From positions 5,695,501 to 5,759,500 of the forward strand of contig NZ_JAYMGI010000002.1 in assembly GCF_035825295.1 (NCBI RefSeq): a stretch of DNA of 64,000 nucleotides, written 5' to 3'. A program made the position numbers and the translations under genes. The notes under the pieces are model-generated. The model ran no database searches and was not told the DNA's origin. It worked only from the letters and a program-made list of their open reading frames with translations. Shown here piece after piece: positions 33,611-41,361 of this stretch. The number at the start of each line of letters is the position of its first letter. Within the stretch, counting starts at the first letter, position 1. The DNA comes from Actinacidiphila sp. DG2A-62 (GTDB lineage Bacteria > Actinomycetota > Actinomycetes > Streptomycetales > Streptomycetaceae).

Positions 33611-34348
33611 ATGGACATGTTCGGAGTGGACATCGGCGGCACGGGCATCAAGGGTGCCCCCGTCGACCTGGCGAAGGGCGCCCTCGCCGAGGAGCGCCTG
33701 AAGGTGCCCACGCCGCACCCGGCGACGCCCGACGCCGTCGTGGAGGGCGTGGAGGAGGTCGTGCGGCACTTCGGCCACACCGGGCCGCTCGGCGTGACCT
33801 TCCCCGGTGTGGTGGTGGACGGCGTGACCCGCACCGCGGCGAACGTGGACAAGGGCTGGATCGGCTGCGACGCCCGCAAGCTGATCGGTGAGCGGCTCGG
33901 CGTGCCGGTCGTGGTGCTGAACGACGCGGACGCGGCGGGCGTGGCCGAGATGACGTTCGGGGCGGGCCGCGGCCGCAGCGGCACCGTCATCGTCCTCACC
34001 CTCGGCACCGGCATCGGCAGCGCGGTCTTCGCCGACGGCCGGCTGGTGCCCAACACCGAGCTGGGCCACCTGGAGCTGCACGGCCACGACGCGGAGAAGC
34101 GCGCGTCGGTCAAGGCGCGGGAGGACGAGGACCTGAGCTGGGAGCACTGGGCGCACCGGCTGCGCAAGTATCTCGCGCACGTGGAGATGCTGTTCTCGCC
34201 CGAGCTGTTCGTGATCGGCGGTGGCATCAGCCGCAAGGCGGACAAGTTCCTGCCGCTGATCACCGGGATCAACGCGGAGATCGTTCCCGCGGAGCTGCAG
34301 AACAACGCCGGGATCGTCGGCGCCGCGATGGCAGCCGCAAAGCTCTGA
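33611..34348 (+). CDS. ppgK: Polyphosphate glucokinase
   Basis: ROK-family kinase of about 245 residues that phosphorylates glucose using polyphosphate (and ATP). The phosphate-1 motif is FGVDIGGTGIKGAPVDL, and VVVLNDADAAGVAE, VLTLGTGIGSAVFADGRL and NTELGHLELHG with FVIGGGISRK are the sugar and nucleotide motifs. The polyphosphate-specific loop TAANVDKGWIGCDARKL is present. Start is either ATG 33611 or ATG 33617: GGAGG at 33604 suits 33617, while a -10-like TACCGT (33598-33603) seven bases upstream suits a leaderless 33611. It is 30 bases after ispH and overlaps the convergent DUF6542 gene by 80 bases. Confidence 0.94.
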   Translation: MDMFGVDIGGTGIKGAPVDLAKGALAEERLKVPTPHPATPDAVVEGVEEVVRHFGHTGPLGVTFPGVVVDGVTRTAANVDKGWIGCDARKLIGERLGVPVVVLNDADAAGVAEMTFGAGRGRSGTVIVLTLGTGIGSAVFADGRLVPNTELGHLELHGHDAEKRASVKAREDEDLSWEHWAHRLRKYLAHVEMLFSPELFVIGGGISRKADKFLPLITGINAEIVPAELQNNAGIVGAAMAAAKL

Positions 34349-34820
34349 CCCCGGCGATCAGCGCGGCCAGCGCCGTGCCGGTGTACAGCCAGCCGGTCAT
34401 CGTGGCCAGGCCGGTGAAGACGCCCAGCAGGTGGCCGACCAGACCGCCGGCGCCGCTGTCGGCCGTCAGGGCGATGCCGACGGCGAAGGCGATGGGCGCC
34501 GAGACCGGCGCGGCCACCAGGTCGTAGGGCCGTACGTAGAGGGCCCCGGCGATGCTCACGGCGACGAAGACCACGCCGAAGAGGACGCCGGGGCCGCCGA
34601 ACAGCAGCGAGTCGAGGCCGCCGCCGAGCGCGGTCACCACGGTGGTCAGCGCGCCGGTGCCCAACCCGGTCAGCCGCGGCCTGGGCCCCTGGACGGCGCG
34701 CGGGCGGCGGGCCGCGCCGGGCTCCGGGTGGGCCGGGCGCGGGGCGCGGTAGACGCCGGCGGCGGCCTCCCCGCCGGGGGCCGGGCCGGGAGCGCCCGTG
34801 CGCGCAGTGTGTTGGTCCAC
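34269..34820 (-). CDS. DUF6542 membrane protein
   Basis: 183-residue protein, unknown function, found between ppgK and ychF in streptomycetes. A Pro/Ala/Gly/Arg-rich cytoplasmic N-terminus (about 50 residues) precedes three or four hydrophobic helices: TGALTTVVTALGGGLDSLLF, GVLFGVVFVAVSIAGALYVR, APIAFAVGIAL and GLATMTGWLYTGTALAALIA. The basic C-terminus runs 80 bases into the end of ppgK on the opposite strand, a long overlap; a frame slip near the end cannot be excluded. GTG 34820 has TACTGT (complement of 34827-34832) six bases upstream, a leaderless candidate. Confidence 0.78.
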   Translation of the reverse strand: MDQHTARTGAPGPAPGGEAAAGVYRAPRPAHPEPGAARRPRAVQGPRPRLTGLGTGALTTVVTALGGGLDSLLFGGPGVLFGVVFVAVSIAGALYVRPYDLVAAPVSAPIAFAVGIALTADSGAGGLVGHLLGVFTGLATMTGWLYTGTALAALIAGVRALRLPSRRRRSRRCSAAPRERSPR

Positions 34821-35042
34821 CTACGTACAGTAGGCATGCCGGTCGGTTGATCGCATGGTGGGACACGCGGGTTCCCTCCCACGGGGGCGGGTGTTCGGTT
34901 GTCCACGGGCGGTGGCGGGGCGCCGGGGGGCGCGGGTCGTCCACAGGCCGCGGCCCGCGGCGGACGGGGGCGGGCGCGCGGCCCGTAGACTGGGCGGAGT
35001 CTCGGAAAACCCCCTCGGATCTCGCTTACGGGAAGTCGCCTC

Positions 35043-36131
<1,089 letters not shown>

Positions 36132-36179
36132 CGCTCAGCTCCCCCGCTGGGGCGCGGCGCCGAGGTGGCGCTGAGCGCC
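36132..36179. terminator. Hairpin between ychF and GDSL hydrolase genes
   Basis: GCGCTCAGC (36132-36140) pairs exactly with GCTGAGCGC (36171-36179), enclosing further GC complementarity, at the junction of two convergent genes. Confidence 0.5.
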
Positions 36180-36199
36180 GCGCCGGGGTGGGGGCTGGG

Positions 36200-37387
36200 T
36201 CAGGTGGTGGGGGTGGGGCGGAGGGTCATGGCGGTGGGGGCCGCCCCCGGGGTGTTGGTGCAGGCGTAGGCGCCGGGGGTGCGGGCGAGGTCCAGGGCGA
36301 GGCAGGCGCCCAGGGCCTGCTGGCCGTAGTAGTCGGGGTGCAGGGACTCCTGCTTCTGGCCCTGGCCCGCGCCGGTGGTCACGAAGCGCACCCACTCGCT
36401 GGTGCTGCCGGAGGGCTGGTGGCCGGCGTCGGCCTGGACGGTGCCGGTGGAGCAGACCTCCCGGCCGTCGAAGGCGCGCGACAGGTCGAGGAACTCCGCC
36501 CCGCCGGCGCGCGCGGCCTCCGCCAGCGTGCGGCTGATCTCGGGCACGAGTTCGTCGTGCGCCCAGGTGAGGTCCTCGTCGAAGAACGGGCAGCCGCCGG
36601 TGGTCAGACGGTCGTACTTGTCCCCGGGGTAGCGCACGTGCGCGGCGTCCGGCAGCGGCGAGGGGTAGGACTGCAGGATCAGGCGGTAGCTGCCCCTGGG
36701 GTGCCCGGCCCGGTCCATGGCGGTGGTGATGTCGGCCAGCGCGTCGACGGCCGCGGTGCGCATCGCGGGCAGCCAGGCCACCGCGGGACCTTGCGTCGGA
36801 GCGCAGGGGCTGGCGCCGAACGGCGTGAGGAAGCTGCCTGCGCAGGAGGTGATGACGCTCTCGAAACCCAGGTCGTTGCCGCCGACCGAGACGACCACCG
36901 CGCGCACGCTGTGCCCGGTCACGGCCTTCTGGAGCTGCTCGGCCTGGGACGGTTCGGTCTTGAACGGGCTGCCGCCGTGCTCGGGCAGCAGGATCGCGGT
37001 GGACGTGGCGCCCGAGCACGCGAGGTTGAGCCGGCGGTCCTGGCCGGGCGCGGAGTGGACCTCGGCGCTGTCGGAGCGGTTGCAGCCGTCATCGTACGAG
37101 GGGCCGTACACCCGGTGCGGGTCGGTCGTGCCCGTCGCGGGGTCGAAGGCCCGGTCGGTGCCGGCGATGCCGTCGCCGCCGTCGTTGCTGTTGCCCGCCC
37201 ACCGGCCGGCCTCGCCCGAGATGAAGCTGTCGCCCAGCGAGACCACCCACGGGGTGTCCGCCCTGGTCTGCGGCTGCGCGGTGGCGGCCGGCGCGATCCC
37301 GGCCATGCACAGAGCCGCGGCACCGACCACCAGAGCGGCGGCCGTACGGCCCCGCTGACGCTTGAAAGGTGTCATACCGTTGTGCAT
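36200..37387 (-). CDS. Secreted SGNH/GDSL-type hydrolase (lipase-like)
   Basis: 395-residue exported serine hydrolase. A signal peptide with basic start (MTPFKRQRGR) and hydrophobic core leads to cleavage near ATAQP. Block I is VVSLGDSFISGEAGRW (catalytic Ser), block III VVVSVGGNDLGFESV (Gly/Asn oxyanion residues), and the catalytic Asp-x-x-His-type block is SLHPDYYGQQALGACLALDL. Six or more Cys suggest disulfides, as in Streptomyces lipases and esterases. Substrate is probably a lipid or acyl ester. ATG 37387 and 37375 are both possible starts and neither has a good ribosome site. Confidence 0.9.
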   Translation of the reverse strand: MHNGMTPFKRQRGRTAAALVVGAAALCMAGIAPAATAQPQTRADTPWVVSLGDSFISGEAGRWAGNSNDGGDGIAGTDRAFDPATGTTDPHRVYGPSYDDGCNRSDSAEVHSAPGQDRRLNLACSGATSTAILLPEHGGSPFKTEPSQAEQLQKAVTGHSVRAVVVSVGGNDLGFESVITSCAGSFLTPFGASPCAPTQGPAVAWLPAMRTAAVDALADITTAMDRAGHPRGSYRLILQSYPSPLPDAAHVRYPGDKYDRLTTGGCPFFDEDLTWAHDELVPEISRTLAEAARAGGAEFLDLSRAFDGREVCSTGTVQADAGHQPSGSTSEWVRFVTTGAGQGQKQESLHPDYYGQQALGACLALDLARTPGAYACTNTPGAAPTAMTLRPTPTT

Positions 37388-37816
37388 CGGCGTCAGCGGG
37401 ACCGATCATGCTCTTCCGCCTTCATGATCACTCCAAGGAGTCATCGCCGGCCGGGGAGCCGGGCGCGGCGGACGCGGCAGACGTAGTGATCGGGGCGGCG
37501 GAAGCCGCGGGAGTGCGCCGCGAGTACGGCCGGCGGATCGGCGGGGGCCGCGGTGATGGCGGTGAGCCAGGCGTTCCCGACTCGTGGGTCGAGCAGGTGA
37601 GGACGCCGGAGGGCACGGCGGTCCTGCTGACGCAGCGGTCCTGCTGGCGCCGCGGTCCTGCTGACGCCGCGGTAGGCGTCGCCGCCGGCGACGATGTCGT
37701 ACCTGAGCGCCGTGGTCGCGCCGTCGGCGTCGCGGTGGCGCACCACCGGGTTCGCGGTGCCGACGTCGTGCGGGGCGACGGCCCGCGCCGCACGACGCGG
37801 CGCGGGCCGTCGCCGG
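37388..37816. other. 429-bp region with possible coding remnant
   Basis: No gene can be assigned with confidence. On the minus strand a 101-codon open frame (37746 to 37441) begins VVRHRDADGATTALRYDIVA and reads like real protein for about 30 residues, then degenerates across short repeats such as GCGGTCCTGCTG (37620-37672). It may be the remains of a secreted-protein gene. The promoter of the GDSL gene and the terminator of the DUF6461 gene also lie here. Confidence 0.35.
37774..37814 (-). terminator. 18-bp perfect hairpin terminator of DUF6461 gene
   Basis: GGCGACGGCCCGCGCCGC (37774-37791) pairs perfectly with 37797-37814 around a five-base loop. It begins two bases beyond the stop codon of the minus-strand gene and has no T tract. 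Confidence 0.75.
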
Positions 37817-38416
37817 TCACACCTCCAGCAGCCCGGCGGTCAGCGCGTCCGCCAGCACCGCCTGCCGCGGCAGGTCGAGGCCGAACTCCGCCTCGGCCAG
37901 CGCCAGCACCCGCGGCAGCGCGTCGGGCAGGTCCTCGCCGTGCTCGAAGGGCGTCGTGCCGTCCGGCAGCACCAGCCCGGCGGCGCGCAGGGCGGGCAGC
38001 AGGCGGTCGGGCTCGGAGCCGGCGCGCTCGTGCTCGCGCCCCGGCTCGAACCGGCACACCGTCCGCCCGTCCTCGGCGAACGCGAAGCCGGTGTCGCCGT
38101 TCACCGTGCGCCACAGCTCCACGGCCCGGGCGCCGGCCGAGAGCGCGCCGGCGCCCCGGTCGGGAGCGCGGCCGACCGGGCCGCCCTCCACGATCCCGAA
38201 CGCCCAGCCCGCGCTGCTCCCGGCCCGCACCACGACGGCGTCGCCCGCGGCCGAGTCCTCGACGTCGTCCACGTCCACGCGCGTCACCGGGCCGGCCACC
38301 GGCGTCACCGGCGCGAGCCGCCGCACCAACTCCGCGGGCTCCAGCCCCTGGGCGAACAGCACCCAGTAGCCGAGGTCGAAGTGGTCCTCGGTCGCGAGCC
38401 ACTGGATGCCGTCCAC
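37817..38416 (-). CDS. DUF6461 family protein
   Basis: 199-residue soluble protein resembling the actinobacterial DUF6461 family, function unknown. No signal peptide or membrane helix. Recognisable segments are DHFDLGYWVLFAQGLEPAEL at the N-terminus, WAFGIVEGGPVG, and LWRTVNGDTGFAFAEDGRTV in the middle; many relatives occur near toxin-like or immunity genes, but none is evident here. GTG start at 38416 with GAGGAGG upstream. A strong hairpin follows the stop. Confidence 0.7.
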   Translation of the reverse strand: MDGIQWLATEDHFDLGYWVLFAQGLEPAELVRRLAPVTPVAGPVTRVDVDDVEDSAAGDAVVVRAGSSAGWAFGIVEGGPVGRAPDRGAGALSAGARAVELWRTVNGDTGFAFAEDGRTVCRFEPGREHERAGSEPDRLLPALRAAGLVLPDGTTPFEHGEDLPDALPRVLALAEAEFGLDLPRQAVLADALTAGLLEV

Positions 38417-38435
38417 GTGTACGGCACCTCCTCGT

Positions 38436-38520
38436 CGGGCCGGTCGTCGGGCCGGTCGTCGGGCCGGTCGCCGGGTCGCCGGGTCGCCGGGTCGTCGGGT
38501 CGGTCGTCGGGTCGTACGGG
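38436..38520. repeat. Tandem short repeats upstream of DUF6461 gene
   Basis: Degenerate units of GTCGGGCCGGTC and GTCGCCGG type fill about 85 bases between the DUF6461 start and the DUF5997 stop. A second cluster of GTCAGGC repeats is at 38583-38612. Confidence 0.75.
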
Positions 38521-38607
38521 TCCTGCGCGTCGTACGTCCGCCGCGGGCGTGGCGGGCGGCCGGGGGTGCCGCCGGTTCCGTCAGAGGTCAGGCGTCAGGC
38601 GTCAGGC

Positions 38608-39012
38608 TCAGGCGTCCGGCGCGGTGCCGCGGGACTCCTTGCGGCGGGCGGCGTCGGCGAGGCGGGCGTTCTCGGCGCGGACCTGGGCGGCGGTGGTGCG
38701 CTCGCGTTCGAGCCAGGCGGGCGGCGCGGCCCGCAGGGCCTCGATCTCGGCCGTGGTGAGCGGGTCGGTGACGCCGCCGCGGGCCAGTCCCGCGATCGAG
38801 ACGCCGAGCCGCGCGGCGACGACCGGGCGGGGGTGCGGGCCGTTGCGGCGCAGCGCGGTCAGCCACTCGGGCGGGTCGGCCTGCAGCGCGTTCAGCTCGT
38901 CGCGGGAGACGACGCCCTCCTGAAAGTCCGCGGGGGTGGCCGGGAGGTACACGCCCAGCTTCTTCGCCGCGGTCGCGGGCTTCATCGTCTGGGTGGTCTT
39001 GTGCGACGTCAT
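38608..39012 (-). CDS. DUF5997 family protein
   Basis: 134-residue small protein of the DUF5997 family, function unknown, typically next to a LysR-substrate-domain gene in actinobacteria as here. Key sequence: MKPATAAKKLGVYLPATPAD, then ELNALQADPPEWLTALRRNG PHPRPVVAARLGVSIAGLAR. The middle suggests a helix-turn-helix-like fold, so DNA binding is possible but unproven. ATG 39012 has TACCCT (complement of 39020-39025) seven bases upstream and no ribosome site, a leaderless pattern. Confidence 0.78.
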   Translation of the reverse strand: MTSHKTTQTMKPATAAKKLGVYLPATPADFQEGVVSRDELNALQADPPEWLTALRRNGPHPRPVVAARLGVSIAGLARGGVTDPLTTAEIEALRAAPPAWLERERTTAAQVRAENARLADAARRKESRGTAPDA

Positions 39013-39019
39013 GGGGTCA

Positions 39020-39109
39020 AGGGTAACGAGCGCGGCGGCGGCGCAGGACCGGCGAGCGGGGTCGTCGTGCGCGGTCGGCGGCGGGACCGTCCGGCACGGC
39101 GGGTAGCCT
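39020..39109. promoter_or_regulatory. Divergent leaderless promoters
   Basis: -10-like boxes face both ways: TACCCT on the minus strand (39020-39025) for the DUF5997 gene and TAGCCT (39104-39109) for the LysR-domain gene, each six or seven bases from its start codon. Confidence 0.55.
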
Positions 39110-39115
39110 TGCCGG

Positions 39116-39949
39116 GTGACCGGCTCGCACGCATCCGCCTCCTTCCGCCTCGCGTACGTCCCGGGTGTGACGCCCGGGAAGTGGGTGCGGATCTGGGAGG
39201 AGCGGCTGCCCGGCGTGCCGCTCAGCCTCGTCCAGGTGCCCGCCGCGGACGCCCCCGGTGTGCTGCGCGCCCTCGACGCGGACGCCGGCTTCGTACGGCT
39301 GCCGATCGACCGTACGGACCTCAGCGCGATCCCGCTCTACGTCGAGACGACCGTCGTCGTGGTGCCCAAGGACCACCTGCTGACGGCGGCCGACGAGGTC
39401 ACGCCCGAGGACCTCGCCGAGGAGACCGTGCTGCATCCGCTCGACGACACGCTGGACTGGGAGGGTCCGCCCGGGCTGCCCGCGCGGGAGCGTCCGCCGA
39501 CCACCGCGGACGCGGTCGCGCTGGTCGCGGCGGGCGTCGGCGTGCTGGTCGTGCCGCAGTCGCTGGCCCGCCTGCACCACCGCAGGGACGTCGCCTACCG
39601 GCCGCTGACCGGCGTCCCGGCCTCGCAGGTCGCGCTCTCCTGGCGGGAGGACACGACCACCGATCTGGTCGAGGACTTCATCGGCATCGTCCGCGGCCGT
39701 ACGGTCAACAGCTCGCGCGGACGCGGGGGTGCGTCCCCGGGGCCCGCGGGTGCGAAGCCGGCGGCGAAGGGGGAGGGAGCGCAGAAGTCCGCGAAGGCCG
39801 CTGCGGCCAAGTCCGCCAAGTCTGCCAAGTCCGCCAAGTCCGGCGGCAGGTCCGGCGCCACCCCCCGCGCCGGCGCCGGCGGCAAGCGCACCGCCAAGGG
39901 CGGCGCGGCGAAGAGCACCGGCCGCGGCCGCCCCCGCCGCCGCTCCTAG
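39116..39949 (+). CDS. LysR substrate-binding domain protein with histone-H1-like tail
   Basis: 277-residue protein. Residues 8-195 form a LysR-type effector-binding domain (FRLAYVPGVTPGKWVRIWEE; VETTVVVVPKDHLL; GVGVLVVPQSLARL) but the usual N-terminal winged helix is absent: the protein starts directly with the ligand domain. From residue 200 the C-terminus is Lys/Ala/Ser/Arg/Gly-rich (KSAKAAAAKSAKSAKSAKSG) like histone H1 or HupS tails, and could bind DNA non-specifically. GTG start with TAGCCT (39104-39109) six bases upstream. Divergent from DUF5997. It may be a ligand-responsive partner rather than a classical regulator. Confidence 0.85.
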   Translation: MTGSHASASFRLAYVPGVTPGKWVRIWEERLPGVPLSLVQVPAADAPGVLRALDADAGFVRLPIDRTDLSAIPLYVETTVVVVPKDHLLTAADEVTPEDLAEETVLHPLDDTLDWEGPPGLPARERPPTTADAVALVAAGVGVLVVPQSLARLHHRRDVAYRPLTGVPASQVALSWREDTTTDLVEDFIGIVRGRTVNSSRGRGGASPGPAGAKPAAKGEGAQKSAKAAAAKSAKSAKSAKSGGRSGATPRAGAGGKRTAKGGAAKSTGRGRPRRRS

Positions 39950-39963
39950 CCCGGCCACCGCCG

Positions 39964-40105
39964 CCGCTCGTAACCCGGTCCGCCCGGCGGCGGCTCGCGT
40001 CCCCGTAACCCGGCCCCCGCTGCCGCTCGTAACCCGGTCCGCGGCGGCGTCCCCGCGACCCGGTCCGCCCGGCGGGGTCCCGCGTCCCCGCGACGCGGGC
40101 CACCC
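39964..40105. repeat. Imperfect repeats between LysR-like and LacI genes
   Basis: CCGCTCGTAACCCGGTCCGC occurs exactly at 39964-39983 and 40023-40042, with further degenerate copies of AACCCGG and GACCCGG units. Non-coding, between convergent genes. Confidence 0.75.
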
Positions 40106-40201
40106 CGCGGCGTCCCGGGGCAGCATCACCGCGGCGGACCCGCGCCGACGCCCTCGGGGGCTCCGGCCGCGCTCGCCGCGGGCCGCGGGCGCTGCCGCTT
40201 C

Positions 40202-41239
40202 TCAACCCCCCGTGCTCTCCCGCACGATCAGCCGGTGCGGCGCCCAGAACTCCGCGGGAGGGCCCGCCTGCGCCGGGTCCGCGCCGGACGAGCCCGCGGC
40301 GATCCGCGCGGTGAGCCGCTCGACGGCGAGTCGCGCGATGACCGCCTTGTCCGGCGAGACCGTGGTCAGCGTCGGGGTGTTGTAGCGGCCCGCCTCGATG
40401 TCGTCGAAGCCGACCACCGCCACGTCCTGCGGGATGCGCAGCCCCCGGGTGAGCAGGGTGCGCACGGCGCCCAGCGCCAGCAGGTCGTTGTAGCAGAAGA
40501 CCGCGTCGGGCGGGCCGCCCGGCCGGTCCAGCAGCGCGGCCATCGCCGCCGCGCCGTCGGAGCGGTGGAAGCGGTGGGTGGCGACGATCAGCGAGTCGTC
40601 CACCGCCAGGCCGCGCGCGGCGTGCGCGTCCCGGTAGCCGCGGGTGCGCAACTGCGCGGTCTCGCCGGTGTCGTAGGGCTGGTCGCCGACCGCGGCCACG
40701 CGCGTCCTGCCCAGGTCGAGCAGGTGCTCGGTCGCGGCGTACGCGGCGGCCACGTTGTCGATCGCGACGTGGTCGTACGGGCTCTCCGCGATCCGCTCGC
40801 CGAGCAACACCAGCGGGCTGCCGCCGCGGCGTTCGGCCAGGTCGGCCTGGGAGAGCGAGAGCGGGCTGAGGATGACGCCGTCGAACAGCGCCGCGCCCGC
40901 CCCGCCGATGATCAGCTCCCGCTCGCGGTCCGGCTCCCCGTCGGTCTGGTCTATGACCACCGTCCAGCCGTGCTTGCGGCCCTCGGCGATGACGGCGCGG
41001 GCCAGTTCGGAGAAGTACGGCACGTCCAGCTCGGGCACGACCAGGGCGACCATGCCGGTGCGGCCGCGCTTGAGGTTGCGCGCGGCCAGGTTGGGGCGGT
41101 AGCCGAGCTCGGCGACCGCCTTCTCGACCCGCCGCCGGGTGTCGTCGGCGACCTGCGCGTAGCCGTTGACGACGTTGGACACCGTACGGATCGACACACC
41201 GGCTCGTTCGGCGACGTCACGCAGTCGGACGGTGGCCAT
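40202..41239 (-). CDS. LacI-family transcriptional regulator
   Basis: 345-residue sugar-responsive repressor. The helix-turn-helix and hinge are RLRDVAERAGVSIRTVSNVV, NGYAQVADDTRRRVEKAVAE, LGYRPNLAARNLKRGRTG (residues 5-60). A periplasmic-binding-protein-like effector domain follows, with VALVVPELDVPYFSELARAV and DVAVVGFDDIEAGRYNTPTL. AAGGAC precedes the ATG. It lies downstream of the GH2 and ABC genes on the same strand and probably represses them by binding the TTGCAACGTTGCAA operators upstream of the binding-protein gene. A degenerate copy of that site lies just before its own start. Confidence 0.93.
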   Translation of the reverse strand: MATVRLRDVAERAGVSIRTVSNVVNGYAQVADDTRRRVEKAVAELGYRPNLAARNLKRGRTGMVALVVPELDVPYFSELARAVIAEGRKHGWTVVIDQTDGEPDRERELIIGGAGAALFDGVILSPLSLSQADLAERRGGSPLVLLGERIAESPYDHVAIDNVAAAYAATEHLLDLGRTRVAAVGDQPYDTGETAQLRTRGYRDAHAARGLAVDDSLIVATHRFHRSDGAAAMAALLDRPGGPPDAVFCYNDLLALGAVRTLLTRGLRIPQDVAVVGFDDIEAGRYNTPTLTTVSPDKAVIARLAVERLTARIAAGSSGADPAQAGPPAEFWAPHRLIVRESTGG

Positions 41240-41287
41240 CGAGGTCCTTTCACGCCTGGCCGGCCCTGGTGTCGGACCGGCTCCGGC

Positions 41288-41307
41288 AGCCTATTTCAAC
41301 GATGCAC
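41288..41307 (-). promoter_or_regulatory. Degenerate operator and -10 box for lacI-like gene
   Basis: TTTCAACGATGCAC (41294-41307) matches 11 of 14 positions of the operators at 46805-46847. It directly abuts a -10-like TAGGCT (complement of 41288-41293) reading into the LacI gene, suggesting autoregulation. Confidence 0.5.
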
Positions 41308-41361
41308 AGTGCGGCCAGCCGCCCGTGCGCCGGCCGGCCGCGGTCATGTCCCCCGCCGTGC

